Assembly: GCA_005239615.1 (NCBI GenBank)
Contig: SBBR01000106.1
Location: forward strand, 1-32,510
Length of the DNA stretch: 32,510 nucleotides
Direction of reading: 5' to 3'
DNA from: an archaeon
GTDB lineage: Archaea > Iainarchaeota > Iainarchaeia > Iainarchaeales > Iainarchaeaceae
Shown here one piece after another: positions 30,273 to 32,510 of the stretch. The position numbers and the translations under genes are program-made. The notes beneath the pieces were generated by a model that was given only the letters and a program-made list of their open reading frames with translations, did not search any database and was not told the DNA's origin. The first letter of the stretch is position 1, and every line of letters begins with the position of its first letter.

Positions 30273-31622
30273 TCACCACGCGTATTCGCTCGAATTGATT
30301 TCCTTCAAAAAGCCATAAAAGAAGACCGCAAGGATGAAGAAGCCGTAAACCACTATGAAAACTGCTATTTCGGGGAGCTTCCTGATTCCTATATCATTCC
30401 TTGCGATGGAGTGGCTCACGTAAAGGAAGAAGATGTAGAAGCATGCTCCTATGAGGTAAAAGACGAGACTGGAGTCAAATAGCAGGAATTTTGGTGCGAC
30501 AACGCTAAGGTCTATGCCGAGAGAGTAGGACTGCGCCAGCACGCCTGCGAAGCGCGCCACGTTCTCGATGTTCGCGGCAATGAAGATGAAAACAAAGAGG
30601 ACGACGCACCACTCCACTATCACCGAAAATGGGAAGGTGAACATTCCGAACTCGCCGTACTTCGGGTTAAAGAGCATGCCGCTGTACTTGATAGTGTTGA
30701 AGAACTTGCCCCTGTACCACCTCACTCTCTGCCTGAAGAGGCGCCCTACCGTCCGAGGCACCTCCGTGTAAATCTTGGTGTCTGTGTTAGTGACTATTCT
30801 GTAGCCGTGTTCGCGCAGGCGGAAGGCAATTTCCATGTCCTCGGTGATGTTTTCCTCGTCAAACCCGCCGATTTCCCTGAGCGCCTTGGCGGTGTAGACG
30901 CTCATAGGCCCCGGTGTCACCAAGATGGCGTTGATGTCGGCAAGGACAGCTTGGAAGAAACCAAAGGCGACAAGGTACTCAACCTCCTGAATCTTCTCCA
31001 CGATGCCCTTTGTGTTCGCGGGGCGCACAAAGCCTGTGACAGCCCCAATCCTGCCGCTGCGAGGAGCAAGGCCTTTTATTTTTGCGCCCCTTGCGCCCCC
31101 ATCAATCTTGCCCATCAGCATCGGCACCATTTTAACGAGCGAGTCACTTGCAGGAAAAGTGTCGGAGTCTATTGTTGCGATGACCTCGCCATTCGCTGCC
31201 CGGATGCCAGAGTTGAGCACCGCTCCTTTCCCTGCGTTTTTCTTTTTTGCTATGAGCCTTATGCCCTTCACGCTGCGCAGGAGCCTCATGGAAGAGTCTG
31301 TCGAGCCGTCATCGACCACGATGATTTCCTTTTTTCCCTGATACTCCATCGCCTTTACAGCATCGATGCAGCGCAACAACGAGGCTTCGCCGTTGTAATT
31401 CGGAATCACTATAGACACGAAAGGCCACTTTTCCGGCACATGCCTTTTCTGCTGCCTGACCTCGAAGAACGCGAAAAGGAACACGCTGTTTATGAAGATC
31501 AGAAGGACGTTGAAGAAGACCACGAGTGCCTTGAAGGTAACGAGCTTGACGAGAAAGTAGACGAAGCCCAGCATGAGCAGGAATACCGCTATTGTCCTCG
31601 GCTTGACATTTGACAGCCTCAT
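30273..31622 (-). CDS. Processive family 2 glycosyltransferase (cellulose/hyaluronan synthase-like)
   Basis: A 449-residue membrane glycosyltransferase. Two N-terminal hydrophobic helices (about 11-28 and 33-53) precede the GT-A domain, with 'VDDGSTDSS' (103-111), the DxD motif D152-S-D154, 'TED' at 260-262 as catalytic base and 'RQRVRW' at 297-302, the Q-x-x-R-W signature of processive enzymes. Three or four helices follow. It would polymerise an extracellular polysaccharide from a nucleotide sugar. A TATA-like 'tttttaatt' about 28 bases before ATG 31622 supports this start over TTG 31646. Sugar and product are unknown. Confidence 0.92.
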   Translation of the reverse strand: MRLSNVKPRTIAVFLLMLGFVYFLVKLVTFKALVVFFNVLLIFINSVFLFAFFEVRQQKRHVPEKWPFVSIVIPNYNGEASLLRCIDAVKAMEYQGKKEIIVVDDGSTDSSMRLLRSVKGIRLIAKKKNAGKGAVLNSGIRAANGEVIATIDSDTFPASDSLVKMVPMLMGKIDGGARGAKIKGLAPRSGRIGAVTGFVRPANTKGIVEKIQEVEYLVAFGFFQAVLADINAILVTPGPMSVYTAKALREIGGFDEENITEDMEIAFRLREHGYRIVTNTDTKIYTEVPRTVGRLFRQRVRWYRGKFFNTIKYSGMLFNPKYGEFGMFTFPFSVIVEWCVVLFVFIFIAANIENVARFAGVLAQSYSLGIDLSVVAPKFLLFDSSLVFYLIGACFYIFFLYVSHSIARNDIGIRKLPEIAVFIVVYGFFILAVFFYGFLKEINSSEYAW

Positions 31623-31797
31623 CCAAAGATTAGTGCCAGAAGTCAATTAAAAACGATGTGAGAAGGCATCGCCGCACTTCAACAACCCAAGCCAATTGGC
31701 CATGAGGCATTGGGATGCAACTGCCAGGAGGAACCATATAAGCGAATGGAGGTCAGGGCATTGGAAACATATATTTAGTTTCGGTTTCGGAGCGGCC

Positions 31798-32418
31798 TCA
31801 GATTCTCTGCACCACAGTATTGACCCTCGAAATCGCCGATTCGGCATCAGGGTAGAGGCCGCTCAGGAAGACGTAGGACACATAAGAAACGTTCTCGAAG
31901 GAGGACGGAGTCACTTCCACCCTGCCAGGGGAAAGGTATACCCTTGGGGCGCCAAGGCGTGTGTCCGGGAATGAAACAATAATAGTCACGGCATAATCAG
32001 CTGATTCTGAGAGGAGTTTCCTACATTCCTCTCCGGTGAGCTCCTTGCTTGTCCTCGCATCCCCAAGGTTGGTCTGGCATGAAATAATCTCCCCGTCCTC
32101 ACCAAGCACCCTCCCTACCGAGGTTACCTTCTTGCCATTTCCCACGAGCACAGTATTGAAGGCTGTGAGCGCGGAGGTCATGTAGGTGTTCTCAGGGCCC
32201 TTCTCGGAGAACTGGGGCGCGACAATGAAGTCCGTTGATTCGCGGATTTCCGAGAGGAGCTGCGCGGGTTCGGCGGAGTTGGAGACGAAATCCACACCCC
32301 TTGCGCTGACAATGTACCTGTACTCTGAAAAGTCGCCCTTGAATGCAATGTAGCCAAGGAGGACTATTATCAGAAAGGCCACTATTACCGTAGCGTAAAA
32401 ATAAAACCTGTTTTCCAT
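31798..32418 (-). CDS. Membrane-anchored hypothetical protein
   Basis: A 206-residue protein not recognised as a family. A hydrophobic segment at about 8-26 after 'MENRFYFYA' anchors it, with the rest outside. The exposed part has alternating strands and helices, such as 'STDFIVAPQFSEKG', 'TAFNTVLVGNGKKVTSVGRV' and 'DYAVTIIVSFPDTRLGAPRVYL'. Two cysteines (in 'ISCQTN' and 'EECRKLL') could form a disulfide. The N-terminal start coincides with the terminal inverted repeat, so its promoter is identical to that of vapB. It lies upstream of the glycosyltransferase on the same strand, with a 175-base gap. Confidence 0.75.
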   Translation of the reverse strand: MENRFYFYATVIVAFLIIVLLGYIAFKGDFSEYRYIVSARGVDFVSNSAEPAQLLSEIRESTDFIVAPQFSEKGPENTYMTSALTAFNTVLVGNGKKVTSVGRVLGEDGEIISCQTNLGDARTSKELTGEECRKLLSESADYAVTIIVSFPDTRLGAPRVYLSPGRVEVTPSSFENVSYVSYVFLSGLYPDAESAISRVNTVVQRI

Positions 32419-32510
32419 CTATGAAAACCCCTTATATTTGTATACCATATTTTCACCTAATTATTGCCTTTTTGGACAGCCATCTATCCGTACATGAAAG
32501 CTTACACAAG
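32415..32510. repeat. Right copy of the 96-bp perfect terminal inverted repeat
   Basis: Exact reverse complement of bases 3-98. It covers the first bases and the entire visible upstream region of the minus-strand membrane protein gene. The left copy extends two further bases (cc) beyond where this end stops. Confidence 0.95.

Noticed and set aside
30807..31613. A 268-codon plus-strand frame antisense to the glycosyltransferase
   Set aside because: It has no promoter or family signature, and the minus-strand gene has all glycosyltransferase motifs.
1..32510. A circular plasmid or virus closed by terminal repeats
   Set aside because: The end repeats are inverted, not direct, and the gene content is chromosomal housekeeping.

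Overview
The window reads as a piece of chromosome from a small-genome archaeon, probably a DPANN lineage such as Micrarchaeota or Diapherotrites. The archaeal assignment is firm. It carries archaeal-type aIF2 beta, aIF1A, aRF1, TruD, Dph2, L10e (uL16), Rio1, a Dim2-like KH protein, topoisomerase VI A and B, an ADP-forming acyl-CoA synthetase and a tRNA with a bulge-helix-bulge intron. Many genes have a TATA-like box 25-30 bases before the start codon and no leader. The phylum is an inference from short genes, tight packing and many lineage-restricted small proteins; no marker phylogeny was possible.

Layout. 1-2.3 kb: VapBC toxin-antitoxin pair overlapping a YggS/PLP-homeostasis gene, then a presenilin-like GxGD intramembrane protease. 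2.4-5.3 kb: a more AT-rich, accessory-looking block with a double Lrp-type regulator divergent from a SAM methyltransferase, a small membrane protein, a bacterial-type pyruvoyl aspartate decarboxylase (panD) and the tail of a dead IS5-like transposase. 5.3-12.3 kb: DedA-like protein, then a conserved information-processing cluster (aIF2 beta, DUF424, aIF1A, Rio1, Dim2, topo VI B, topo VI A) interrupted by a decayed HicA toxin gene. 12.4-14.6 kb: a membrane-anchored protein with four six-cysteine repeats and an acyl-CoA synthetase alpha subunit. 14.6-17.9 kb: a minus-strand run of a RibD/DHFR-like reductase, two related HAD phosphatases and Mre11.

18.0-19.7 kb: a tRNA-Cys(GCA) split by a 240-nt, hairpin-packed intron, followed by a Fic-domain protein whose promoter lies between inverted repeats. 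19.7-26.0 kb: membrane pyrophosphatase, a 40-residue basic protein, an orphan gene, L10e, Dph2, a small orphan and archaeal UMP kinase. 26.1-29.4 kb: an RHH/RelE-like toxin-antitoxin pair, aRF1 and TruD. 29.4-32.5 kb: a minus-strand group of envelope genes (membrane-anchored thioredoxin-like protein, processive family 2 glycosyltransferase, membrane-anchored orphan).

The two ends of the window are an exact 96-bp inverted repeat of each other. The same promoter therefore precedes both vapB and the last minus-strand gene. This is either a real long-range inverted repeat where the assembly stopped or a fold-back artefact.

The strongest candidates for something new are the tRNA-Cys intron with its family of related hairpins, the terminal inverted repeat, the promoter repeats between the tRNA and fic, and the 24-cysteine surface protein.
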